From contig CAZFDT010000020.1 of assembly GCA_964518335.1 (NCBI GenBank), positions 1 to 64,000 on the forward strand: a stretch of 64,000 bases of DNA, read 5' to 3'. Position 1 is the stretch's first letter. Each line of letters starts with the position of its first letter. Below are positions 27,060 to 38,200 of the stretch, piece after piece. The notes beneath the pieces were generated by a model. The model saw only the letters and a list, made by a program, of their open reading frames with translations, made no database searches and was not told the origin of the DNA. Source of the stretch: CAZFDT01 sp964518335 (GTDB lineage: Bacteria; Planctomycetota; Phycisphaerae; Phycisphaerales; Phycisphaeraceae). The position numbers were made by a program, and so were the translations under genes.

Positions 27060-27317
27060 TCAGCGGGCGCGGCGGGCACGGTGATGCCTCACCAGGTACG
27101 CCACCGCCAGCCCCGTCAGCACGGTGACGCCCGCCAGCGCTCCGTCGGGCGCGGGCACCAGCACCGTTGTCACCGGCGCCGCCGGCGTCTGATCGACCTG
27201 CGGATCGATCAGCAGCATCTCGTCGGGCAATGACCAAGCCGTGTCGGCGCCCATCACGGCGCCGCACAACGCTCCGCTCACGATCACCGGCAGCACATAG
27301 CCGAGAACGCGCCTCAT
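27060..27317 (-). CDS. small exported protein with a degenerate PEP-CTERM-like end
   Basis: 85 residues. An N-terminal signal peptide (VLGYVLPVIVSGALCGAVMG) is followed by a short acidic/Pro-rich mature region and a C-terminal part APDGALAGVTVLTGLAVAY ending in Arg/His (RHHRARRAR). This is a sorting-signal layout (short motif, hydrophobic helix, basic tail), but with APDG instead of PEP. The exosortase substrate status is uncertain. GAGAGAAG lies upstream of the ATG. It is divergent from tpiA. Confidence 0.55.
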   Translation of the reverse strand: MRRVLGYVLPVIVSGALCGAVMGADTAWSLPDEMLLIDPQVDQTPAAPVTTVLVPAPDGALAGVTVLTGLAVAYLVRHHRARRAR

Positions 27318-27553
27318 GGCTGGTACTTCTCTCTCTTTCCCCACACTTGTGACAGGCCCCCTTCGTGGGCCACCTGCTTGTCACCCGCCCTATTGTACCC
27401 GCGGGACCGGCCGATGTCTTGAAAAAATCGCGTGCGGGGCGCGATCCCCACCGGCGTGCGAATGCGTTATACTGGCGCGGTCACGACACCGATCGGTCCG
27501 GTGATCCTCCGGGCGGCCTGCTGCAACCGCAACGAATACAGGAGATTACAGCA

Positions 27554-28321
27554 ATGTCTTCACGCACACCCTACGTCGGCGGGAACTGGAAAATGAACCT
27601 CCACAAGGACGAGGCCGTCGCCTTGGCCCGCGAGCTGGCCGCCAGCGGCGTCGGCGCCGACAAGGTCGAGGTCGCCATCTTCCCCGCCTTTCCATACCTG
27701 CTGGCCGTCGCCGAGGTGCTCTGCGAATACAACTCCGCCATCAAGCTCGGCGCCCAGGACTGCTACTTCGAGCCCAACGGGGCCTACACCGGCGAGGTCT
27801 CCTTGGCCATGCTCAAGGACTGCGGCGTCAAGGTCGTGCTCGTCGGGCACAGCGAACGCCGCCACGTCATCGGCGAAAGCGACGTGCTCATCAACCGCAA
27901 GGTTCGCGCTGCACTGGCCCAGGGCCTGGAGGTCATCCTCGCCGTCGGCGAAAAGCTCGAGCAGCGCGAGGCCGGCATGACCGACGCCGTCAACGTCGCC
28001 CAGTGCGCCTACGGCCTGGCGGGGGTCACTGCAGCACAAATGGCCCGCGTCACCATCGCCTACGAGCCCGTCTGGGCCATCGGCACCGGCAAGACCGCCT
28101 CCACCGGCGACGCCCAGAACGCCCACGCCGTCATCCGCACCGCCCTCGGCTCCTGGTACGGCAAGAACGTCGCCGACTCCGTCCGCATCCAGTACGGCGG
28201 CAGCGTCAAGCCCGACAACGCCGTCGAGCTCTTCGCCCAGCCCGATATCGACGGCGGCCTCATCGGCGGCGCCTCCCTCAAGGCCAAGGACTTCGCCGCC
28301 ATCGTCGCCGCCGGCCAGTGA
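27554..28321 (+). CDS. tpiA: triosephosphate isomerase
   Basis: Interconverts dihydroxyacetone phosphate and glyceraldehyde 3-phosphate. 255 residues with GGNWKMN (catalytic Lys), GHSERRHVIGE (catalytic His), YEPVWAIGTGKTAS (catalytic Glu) and YGGSVKPDN. CAGGAGATT precedes the ATG. It is not next to gapA/pgk or secG here. TATACT at 27468 is a possible -10 box but no -35 box fits. Confidence 0.97.
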   Translation: MSSRTPYVGGNWKMNLHKDEAVALARELAASGVGADKVEVAIFPAFPYLLAVAEVLCEYNSAIKLGAQDCYFEPNGAYTGEVSLAMLKDCGVKVVLVGHSERRHVIGESDVLINRKVRAALAQGLEVILAVGEKLEQREAGMTDAVNVAQCAYGLAGVTAAQMARVTIAYEPVWAIGTGKTASTGDAQNAHAVIRTALGSWYGKNVADSVRIQYGGSVKPDNAVELFAQPDIDGGLIGGASLKAKDFAAIVAAGQ

Positions 28322-28372
28322 CCACGCCTGACCCACGCGCGACAGTTGCCCTCGGCCCCGCCCGCCCGCGGC

Positions 28373-29197
28373 TCAGCGATGACCGCGATCGTCCGTCGGC
28401 GCGTGGCCCCAGAACCGCCGATACGTGCGGCTGAAGTGGAACGGGTCGGCATAGCCCACCCGCCCGGCCACCTCTTTCACCGCGGCCTGCGTCTCGTGCA
28501 GGTGGAACCGCGCCGCCCGCATCCGCAGTTGTGTCAGATAGCGCTGCGGACTCATGCCCAGACGCTGCTTGAACACCAGACGAAAATGATTGACGCTCAG
28601 CCGCGAACGGTCGATCGCCTGCGTCACCGCATCGGGCAGCGCATAGTGCCGCGCCAGCCATCGCGCCGCGTCGGCGACGGCGCGGTCGGCGTGATGCGTG
28701 CGGCCGGGTCCGGACCGCGCCTCGACCGGCGCGGCCTGCACCAGGAACCGCGCGAGCATCGCCTTCATCTCCCCCTCGGCCTGCAACGCCGCGCCCTCGC
28801 CCCGCGAACCCGACAGCACGCCGATACGCCCCAGCGCCGCCGCCTCCTGACGCGTGTCCGCCGGCCGGGCACGCAGCAACTCGGGCAACTCCGGCAGGCA
28901 CGGCTCGACTCGGTACTCGAACCACGCCATCGTCAGCGCCGCCCGGCCCACCGCTACCCACCGCCGATGCGCGTACGCCGGCACGAGCACCATGTCCCCG
29001 GCCGCCAGCGCCCACTGCCGCTCGTCCAGCCGGTACGACACCCGGCCGGCGACCACAAGAATCAGCCTGGGCAAGTGCAACACCACGTCGGCGACGGCAA
29101 ACCCCGCCCGCCACGTCTGCCGCCGCGCCTCGCCCACGTGCAGGCGCGACACCAGCAGACGGTCCAGATAGTCGAGTGCGGCGCTCGCCATCGCCAC
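28373..29197 (-). CDS. AraC-family transcriptional regulator
   Basis: 274 residues: an N-terminal cupin-type sensing domain (LILVVAGRVSYRLDERQW, GDMVLVPAYAHRRW) and a C-terminal double helix-turn-helix (DRSRLSVNHFRLVFKQRLG, RYLTQLRMRAARFHL, GYADPFHFSRTYRRFWG). Cupin-type members often respond to sugars. It is divergent from the LEPR-xLL/PLAT gene cluster, which makes that cluster a candidate target. Start codons at 29197 and 29191 are both possible. Confidence 0.88.
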   Translation of the reverse strand: MAMASAALDYLDRLLVSRLHVGEARRQTWRAGFAVADVVLHLPRLILVVAGRVSYRLDERQWALAAGDMVLVPAYAHRRWVAVGRAALTMAWFEYRVEPCLPELPELLRARPADTRQEAAALGRIGVLSGSRGEGAALQAEGEMKAMLARFLVQAAPVEARSGPGRTHHADRAVADAARWLARHYALPDAVTQAIDRSRLSVNHFRLVFKQRLGMSPQRYLTQLRMRAARFHLHETQAAVKEVAGRVGYADPFHFSRTYRRFWGHAPTDDRGHR

Positions 29198-29250
29198 GCA
29201 CTATGAAACACCGCCGCCACGGCGTCAAAACGCGGCGGCGCCGGGGGCAC

Positions 29251-29278
29251 TGGACCGGGAAAAACAAGGGACTATAAT
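29251..29278 (+). promoter_or_regulatory. candidate sigma-70-type promoter
   Basis: A perfect TATAAT at 29273-29278 with TGGACC at 29251-29256 (4 of 6 to TTGACA) and a 16-base spacer. It lies in the divergent gap between the araC-type gene and the short peptide/LEPR-xLL genes and would read towards the latter. Confidence 0.45.
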
Positions 29279-29398
29279 ATCCGTTGAAGTCTGTCGGCCA
29301 GGGAGTGAGGCCGCGCGGACGGGACCCCTTCGCCTTCTCCCCGCGACGACATGATCGCAGGTGCCTGGGGCTGTCGGCCTGGCCGACGGAGGTGCCTT

Positions 29399-29512
29399 AT
29401 GTCGCGCAACCGTGTTCTGAGATGGCTGGTCATGGCGATTCTTCTGGCCGCCGCCGGCGCCGTCAACGCCGCGGCGGTCGGCTCCGTTCTTTCAACTGGA
29501 GGTGCATCATGA
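29399..29512 (+). CDS. 37-residue exported peptide, coupled to the LEPR-xLL gene
   Basis: GGAGG six bases before the ATG starts a 37-codon frame. The product is nearly all signal peptide: a basic start SRNRVLRW, hydrophobic LVMAILLAAAGAV, a cleavage-like NAAA, and a short tail ending TGGAS. Its stop overlaps the next ATG (ATGA), and the GGAGGTG ribosome site of the next gene is inside it. It may be a real secreted micropeptide or a leader that sets translation of the next gene. Confidence 0.5.
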   Translation: MSRNRVLRWLVMAILLAAAGAVNAAAVGSVLSTGGAS

Positions 29513-30009
29513 CGCCCAGCGATGATCGTGACAGGTCGGTGGCCGCGCCTGACGACGGGCCGCGGCTCGAGCCGTTGGAGGGCCGGATCCTGCTCAGCGC
29601 CGTGGCGGGGCTGGCGGCGGCGAAGCTGCCCGCGTCGATCCAGGGCGCCTACACCGCGCAGGTGACGGCCCAGGTCGTCGGGCGCGGCACGTTCAACTAC
29701 GCCGGCGGCGGCGCCCTCAACGCCAAGGGCATCAAGCTCCGCGTCAACAGCGGCATCGACGTGATCGTGTTCAAGTTCAACCGCCAGGTGCGCGTCCGGC
29801 AGACGGCGGCGGCGGTGAAAGTCAACTGCAGCGGCACCGCCAAGGTCCGCGACGACGTGGGCGGCTTCATCGTGCCCCTGACCGCACGCTTCCGCGTCAA
29901 GCAGGGCGTCGCCGGCCTGGTCCTCGTCGGCCGCTTCCAGGGCGCAATGCCCGGCTCCGGCGCGGCCGTCAGCGGCAAAGTCAACGGCGCCCAGGTCGTC
30001 ACGTCGTAG
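29509..30009 (+). CDS. LEPR-xLL domain surface protein
   Basis: 166 residues. The segment LEPLEGRILLSA at about residues 23-34 matches the LEPR-xLL motif, a planctomycete-specific N-terminal signature on very large exported proteins. Here the protein is unusually short. The rest is a beta-rich domain (GTFNYAGGGALNAKGIKLR, RFRVKQGVAGLVLVGRF) ending KVNGAQVVTS. It lacks a classical signal peptide, as is usual with this motif. The function is unknown. It is coupled to the 37-residue peptide upstream and followed by a PLAT protein. Confidence 0.75.
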   Translation: MTPSDDRDRSVAAPDDGPRLEPLEGRILLSAVAGLAAAKLPASIQGAYTAQVTAQVVGRGTFNYAGGGALNAKGIKLRVNSGIDVIVFKFNRQVRVRQTAAAVKVNCSGTAKVRDDVGGFIVPLTARFRVKQGVAGLVLVGRFQGAMPGSGAAVSGKVNGAQVVTS

Positions 30010-30058
30010 CGAGTGAGTCTGTGTGTGTCGGGGGGAGCCTCTTGCGAAAGGATCTGTC

Positions 30059-30868
30059 ATGTCAAGCAACGTACGATGGCTGGCCGCGGCCGCACTACTG
30101 GCTGCGCCGCTGGCACTTCACGGCGAAACCTATGTCGTGACCATCAGAACCGCCACGCAGCGGGACGTGGGCTCCAACGCCACGGGCACCGACGCCAACG
30201 TGGACATCCAGTTCATCGGATCCACCGGCGAAAGCGACTGGGTGCGGTTGGACCGACCCGGTTACAACGACTTCGAGAGTGGCACCACCGACAGCGTCAC
30301 AGTCACCGCCGACGATGTGGGCACGCTCACGTCGATCCGGCTGCGTCACGACAACTCCGGCCACAAGCCCGGGTGGGCGGTCGAATACGTCGATGTGAAG
30401 AAGGGCACAGCTTCGGTCAAGCGGGCACCGTGCTATCGCTGGCTGGCGCGCGATGAAGACGACGGCGCCATCGAGCGCGAGCTGGCGTTCGTGCCCGCCA
30501 TCGTCTACTCCGTGCGCGTCACGACCGCCAACGTGGACAAGGCCGGCACCGACGCCAACGTCTATGTCCGACTGGCCAGCTCGCAATGGGACAGCTACAA
30601 CCGCCTGCTCGACGATCCGACGCGCGACGACTTCGAGCGCGGCAGTGTCGCCACCTATCCGCTGATGTTCAGAAATCTGGGCAACTACACGACGCTCACG
30701 TGTCACATCGGCCACGACAACACCAACAAGAACGCCGGCTGGTGTGTGAGCGAAGTCATGGTCACCGCAACGATCCAGGGCCAGCAGCACCTGTGGCGCT
30801 GGCGCGGTCAGCAGTGGCTCGAATCCACCCACTGCTGGACCACGCTCACTCTTAATCGTGAGTATTGA
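30059..30868 (+). CDS. exported protein with two PLAT/LH2 domains
   Basis: 269 residues. A signal peptide (LAAAALLAAPLALHG) is followed by two tandem PLAT-like beta sandwiches. Each starts YVV/YSV plus TATQRD/TTANVD, has GTDANV, and contains DFESGTTDSV/DFERGSVATY and HDNSGHKPGW/HDNTNKNAGW. PLAT domains bind lipids or proteins. The C-terminal part has two Trp-rich turns (LWRWRGQQWLES). AAAGGA lies six bases before the ATG. It is probably in one operon with the LEPR-xLL gene and acts at the cell surface. Confidence 0.8.
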   Translation: MSSNVRWLAAAALLAAPLALHGETYVVTIRTATQRDVGSNATGTDANVDIQFIGSTGESDWVRLDRPGYNDFESGTTDSVTVTADDVGTLTSIRLRHDNSGHKPGWAVEYVDVKKGTASVKRAPCYRWLARDEDDGAIERELAFVPAIVYSVRVTTANVDKAGTDANVYVRLASSQWDSYNRLLDDPTRDDFERGSVATYPLMFRNLGNYTTLTCHIGHDNTNKNAGWCVSEVMVTATIQGQQHLWRWRGQQWLESTHCWTTLTLNREY

Positions 30869-31060
30869 TCGCCGGGGCCTGCTTGGGTTGGAGCGACGTC
30901 ATGTCACACCTCGATCCGAACATCCGCAGCGGGACCTGGTGACGCCGACCACCGCGCCGCCTGGCGTCTTCATGGCCGGCAGCGGTGCGTCGGCGCGACG
31001 GCAGCGTCGGATGACGCCGCCGCCTGTGTTCGATCCTGACCTTCATAAGGAGACCTCATC

Positions 31061-31879
31061 ATGGTCAACAAGTGCTTGGGATGGATCGCGGCGTGCATCT
31101 GCGTCGCCCTTTCCGTGCCGGCTTTCGCCGATTGGATGGTCGGCGATCCCCACAAGATGCACTTTCCTCAGTTGCCCGATCCCTTGGGCTGGGACGTGGA
31201 GTTTGTCTCGCCTACCAACAAGATCGGCGACGACTGGGTCTGCACGCAATCCGGACCCGTCGATGACATTCACATCTGGCTGTCATGGCAGGAGGACAAC
31301 CATGGCCTGCCGGGCGTGATCCATCATGTGGGCGTGGAGATCTACGACAACGTGCCGCCGGACGGCTTGCTGCCCTACAGCCGGCCGGGACAACTGTTGT
31401 GGAGCCGCGTGTTCGACGAGGCGCTGGGCGGATTCACGCGACGGCCCTATGGCGCCGGGGACCAGGGCTGGTACTCGCCGCAACTGGGCACGCAACCGGG
31501 CGTCGCGTGGAACCGGCCCGATCATGCGTTGTTCGAGCAACTCAACATCACGCACATCGCAGACCCGTTCGTTCAGATCCAGGGGCAGACATACTGGCTG
31601 GTGATGTGGGTGTCGTGGGACGACCTGGTGCAGAGCCCGGCAGGCTGGAAGACGGCGGACGTCAACGCCTATCCTCCGCCCTTCACCGGGCAACATTTCA
31701 TGGACGATGCCGTGTGGTTCGACTGGACCGAGCCGGACCCACTGCTGGTGTGGAATGAGCTGCGCGATCCCATCACCGAAGCGTCGCTCGATCTGGCGTT
31801 TGTGATCACGCCGGAACCGGGCACGCTGATGGTGGTGTTGATCGGGTTGGGCGTGGGGTTGAAGTGGCGCCGTCGCTGA
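31061..31879 (+). CDS. PEP-CTERM protein (DUF7901-like)
   Basis: 272 residues: a signal peptide (IAACICVALSVPAFA), a domain with DDIHIWLSWQEDNHGLPG, VGVEIYDNVPPD, GTQPGVAWNRPDH and QGQTYWLVMWVSW, and a C-terminal sorting signal with ITPEPGTLMVVLIGLGVGLK and a basic end. The central domain resembles DUF7901-type regions seen in planctomycete surface proteins. PEP-CTERM substrates are processed by exosortase in the membrane. AAGGAG lies eight bases before the ATG. Confidence 0.82.
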   Translation: MVNKCLGWIAACICVALSVPAFADWMVGDPHKMHFPQLPDPLGWDVEFVSPTNKIGDDWVCTQSGPVDDIHIWLSWQEDNHGLPGVIHHVGVEIYDNVPPDGLLPYSRPGQLLWSRVFDEALGGFTRRPYGAGDQGWYSPQLGTQPGVAWNRPDHALFEQLNITHIADPFVQIQGQTYWLVMWVSWDDLVQSPAGWKTADVNAYPPPFTGQHFMDDAVWFDWTEPDPLLVWNELRDPITEASLDLAFVITPEPGTLMVVLIGLGVGLKWRRR

Positions 31880-31933
31880 GGGCGTGCGGCGTCGCAGGTT
31901 CGTGAGGGGTGGGTTGGGAGCGGGGGCAAGGCA

Positions 31934-31962
31934 AGGCCCGGCGCCGCACCGGCTCCGGGCCT
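31934..31962 (+). terminator. possible terminator stem without a clear U tract
   Basis: An 8-bp perfect stem AGGCCCGG / CCGGGCCT with a 13-base loop after the PEP-CTERM gene. Only GTTGAT follows, so termination by the intrinsic mechanism is doubtful. Confidence 0.3.
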
Positions 31963-32012
31963 GTTGATCGTCGCTGACCTCGATCCGCACCCCTCACCGA
32001 AAGGCCTCTGCC

Positions 32013-32513
32013 ATGCCTGATTCCCCTTCCGATTCCGACGTGCAGGCGGTTCGATCCGGCGTGGACAAAGTCGTCGCCGCCGCCGGCGCGGTCATCATCG
32101 GCTTTCTGCTGTACATCCTGATCGCCAATCGCGGGGCGATCTTCGACAAGCCGACGCGCTACACGGTTCCCGCCGAGACGTTCTATCTGCCGCAGGGCGA
32201 TCCGACCGCGGGACGGCAGGTGCTGGTGCAGATGCGCTGCACAGCCTGCCACCGGGTCGCCGGGGAGACGTTCGACCCGCCGGTGGCCGATCCGCCCGTC
32301 CCCGTGGCGCTCGATGCGGCGCTGGGCCGTCAGCCGCCGTGGCGCGTCGCCGAGTCGATCGTCGCGCCCAGTCATCGTGTGCCGCAGGACATCGCCCACG
32401 TCGGCGAAGCTGGCCTGTCGCGCATGGGCAACTACGGGCACGTCATGACCGTGCAGCAGCTCACCGACCTGGTCGCCTACCTCAGGTCACTGCAACCATC
32501 GGCGGCGAAATGA
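32013..32513 (+). CDS. membrane-anchored c-type cytochrome
   Basis: 166 residues. One transmembrane segment (VVAAAGAVIIGFLLYILIA) at about residues 20-40 anchors a single haem c domain. The haem site is MRCTACHRV (CxxCH), with GNYGHVMTVQQLTDLVAYL supplying a Met axial ligand candidate. Such small anchored cytochromes pass electrons at the outer face of the inner membrane. The b-type-like gene follows after 91 bases. Confidence 0.82.
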   Translation: MPDSPSDSDVQAVRSGVDKVVAAAGAVIIGFLLYILIANRGAIFDKPTRYTVPAETFYLPQGDPTAGRQVLVQMRCTACHRVAGETFDPPVADPPVPVALDAALGRQPPWRVAESIVAPSHRVPQDIAHVGEAGLSRMGNYGHVMTVQQLTDLVAYLRSLQPSAAK

Positions 32514-32604
32514 GCGCTGCGCGGGGTTGACAGCCGCGGGGCACGGCGGACAATCGTGGTCGGAAAGCCATGGTGCGCGAACGGAGCCGGACGAAAGGGC
32601 CGTC

Positions 32605-33033
32605 ATGCGCCGCAATGTGCTGCACTTCACCGTGGACGTGGTGCTGTTCCTGTCGGTCCTGGGACTGATGCTCACGGGTCTGCTGATCGCGTTCGTGCTG
32701 CCGCCGGGGCAGGGCGGGGCCAAGGTGTGGGGGTGGACGCGGCACGACTGGGGCGACGTGCATTTCTGGATCGCGATCGTGATGCTCGCCACGGTGGTGC
32801 TGCACGTGATCCTCAACTGGGGCTGGGTGTGCAACGTGGCGGTGCGGCTGACCAATCGCCGCGCGACGCCGCCCACCGGCTGGCGGCGCAACGCCGCGGG
32901 GCTGGTCCTGGTGGGACTGCTGGTGGCGGTGGTGGCGGGGTTCCTGTGGCTGGCGGCCTGCGCCAGGGAGTCGGCGGGCCCCGGCGAGGGCCTGCACGGT
33001 CGCGGCCGGGGCTGGCGCCACGTCGAGCCCTGA
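32605..33033 (+). CDS. DUF4405-type cytochrome b-like membrane protein
   Basis: 142 residues with three predicted transmembrane helices (VDVVLFLSVLGLMLTGLL, HFWIAIVMLATVVLHVIL, GLVLVGLLVAVVAGFLWLA). Histidines in HFTVDVV, RHDWGDVHFW and VVLHVILNW could bind haem, as proposed for DUF4405 proteins. The C-terminal tail is Gly/Arg-rich. It is probably a redox partner of the cytochrome c upstream. AAAGG lies before the ATG. Confidence 0.7.
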   Translation: MRRNVLHFTVDVVLFLSVLGLMLTGLLIAFVLPPGQGGAKVWGWTRHDWGDVHFWIAIVMLATVVLHVILNWGWVCNVAVRLTNRRATPPTGWRRNAAGLVLVGLLVAVVAGFLWLAACARESAGPGEGLHGRGRGWRHVEP

Positions 33034-33113
33034 CCGTCCGCGCCACCCCCCCCGCGCAGCGCTCGCGTCGTAACCATCTCGCATATCAACAGATAGCACT
33101 GTTACGCCGGGAC

Positions 33114-33142
33114 TGGTCAAACCGTGGGCGGCGGTGTATGAT
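33114..33142 (+). promoter_or_regulatory. candidate promoter of metH
   Basis: TGGTCA (33114-33119, 4 of 6 to TTGACA), a 17-base spacer and TATGAT (33137-33142, 5 of 6) lie 38 bases before the metH start, in a locally AT-richer stretch. No cobalamin or SAM riboswitch fold could be assembled from the 146-bp gap. Confidence 0.4.
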
Positions 33143-33179
33143 CTATTTATCCGGATTGACGGATGGAACTACGGAGCCC

Positions 33180-36728
<3,549 letters not shown>

Positions 36729-36832
36729 CAGCCGGGCGGCCGCGGGTGGGCCCGGCGCTCGTGCGTTTTCGACATGTTTTCGATGTTTGCGGCCATGGCG
36801 TGCGACGCCGCTGCAGTTACACTTGCAGCACC

Positions 36833-38182
36833 ATGACCGCCACCCTTGTCGAAGCGCCCCGCCGCACCCCCGTGATCCACGACGTTGACGTGCTGGTGCT
36901 CGGCGGCAGTTGCACCGGGGTGTTCGCCGCGATCCGCGCTGCGCGGCTGGGCTGCCGCGTCGCCCTCGTCGAAAAGGCCGGGTGCTTCGGCGGCGTCGCC
37001 ACGCTCTCGCTCGTCAACGTCTGGCACTCGCCCTTCGACACCACCTACGAGCGCCCGATCATCGGCGGGCTGACCGTCGAAACCATCGACCGCCTGCGCC
37101 AGCGCGACGCCGTCATCGACCGTCAGCGCAGCCCGCACTGGGCCTGGGCGTTCAACCCCTGGGAGCTGCAGATCGAGCTGGACGAGATGGTCGCCGAAGC
37201 GGGCGTGCGGCCGTTCCTGCATACGCAGTTCGTCGCGCCGCACGTCGAGGACGGGCGGCTGGTCGCGGCGATTGTCGAGAACAAGAGCGGTCGCGGCGCG
37301 ATCCGCGCCCGCATGTTCATCGACGCCACCGGCGACGGCGACGTGTGCCAGCGACTGGGCCTGGACACTTACACCGCCAACGCGATTCAGCCGGCGACCA
37401 CCTGCGCCATCTTCTCCGGCTGGCCGACCACCGAGGGATTCGACCTGGGCCGCACCGTCCGCGAGCACGGGCAGGAGTTCGGTCTGGCGCCCGGATTCTC
37501 ATGGGGCGTTAGCGTGCCTCCGCACCGTCACACCTACATGCTCGCCGGCACGCGCGTCACCGGGGCCAACTGCGCCGACGCCGACGCCCTCACCCGCGCC
37601 GAGATCGACGGGCGCCGCCAGGTCCGCGCCATCATGGACCTGTTGCGCAAGCACCACCCCGGGCAGACGATCGCCCTGCAGGCCCTGCCCGCGCGCATCG
37701 GCATCCGCGAAAGCCGCCACGTCCGCTGCCACTACCAGCTCACCGGCGACGACGTGCTGCACGGCCGACGCTTCGACGACGCCATCGCCAACGGCAGCTA
37801 CCGCGTCGATGTCCATCACCAGGACAAGCCCGGCATCACGCTGCGCTACCTCGACGGCAGCGAGGAATACTGCGTGCCCGGGCAGGCGACGCAACGCTCG
37901 CGCTGGCGCCCGCCCTCGGCCGACAACCCCACCTTCTATCAGATCCCCCTGCGCAGCCTCATACCGCAAGGCCCCTTCGCCAACGTCATCGTCGCCGGGC
38001 GCATGCTCGACGCCGACCCCATCGCCCACGCCGGCATCCGCGTCATGGTGAACATGAACCAGACCGGCGAAGCCGCGGGCGTCGCCGCCAGCCTGGCGCT
38101 GCGCCAGGACGTGGCGCTGGCCCAGCTCCCGGCCGCCGCTGTCCGCGCCGCCCTCACCGCCGGTGGGTCGATCGTGGTGTAA
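36833..38182 (+). CDS. FAD-dependent oxidoreductase
   Basis: 449 residues of the FAD-dependent oxidoreductase group common in planctomycetes and Bacteroidetes. An N-terminal dinucleotide fold (DVLVLGGSCTGVFAAIRAAR), VEKAGCFGGVATLS, a second Gly motif FIDATGDGDVCQRLG and the late GRMLDADPIAHAGIRVM are visible. There is no signal peptide. The substrate is unknown; relatives often lie beside carbohydrate-active genes, and this one converges on a GH16 gene. Confidence 0.8.
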   Translation: MTATLVEAPRRTPVIHDVDVLVLGGSCTGVFAAIRAARLGCRVALVEKAGCFGGVATLSLVNVWHSPFDTTYERPIIGGLTVETIDRLRQRDAVIDRQRSPHWAWAFNPWELQIELDEMVAEAGVRPFLHTQFVAPHVEDGRLVAAIVENKSGRGAIRARMFIDATGDGDVCQRLGLDTYTANAIQPATTCAIFSGWPTTEGFDLGRTVREHGQEFGLAPGFSWGVSVPPHRHTYMLAGTRVTGANCADADALTRAEIDGRRQVRAIMDLLRKHHPGQTIALQALPARIGIRESRHVRCHYQLTGDDVLHGRRFDDAIANGSYRVDVHHQDKPGITLRYLDGSEEYCVPGQATQRSRWRPPSADNPTFYQIPLRSLIPQGPFANVIVAGRMLDADPIAHAGIRVMVNMNQTGEAAGVAASLALRQDVALAQLPAAAVRAALTAGGSIVV

Positions 38183-38200
38183 CTGCGTCGGGATCGCGCC

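Noticed and set aside
27419..27473. TTGAAA and TATACT as a tpiA promoter
   Set aside because: The boxes are 43 bases apart, far too long for one promoter; TATACT alone is not enough.
33034..33179. Cobalamin or SAM riboswitch upstream of metH
   Set aside because: The gap is only 146 bp and neither the B12 box nor the SAM-type helices could be found by eye; only promoter-like boxes were kept.
32556..33179. A much longer metH frame starting at 32556
   Set aside because: It overlaps the well-formed DUF4405 gene in another frame, and the homocysteine domain begins at 33180 with a ribosome site.
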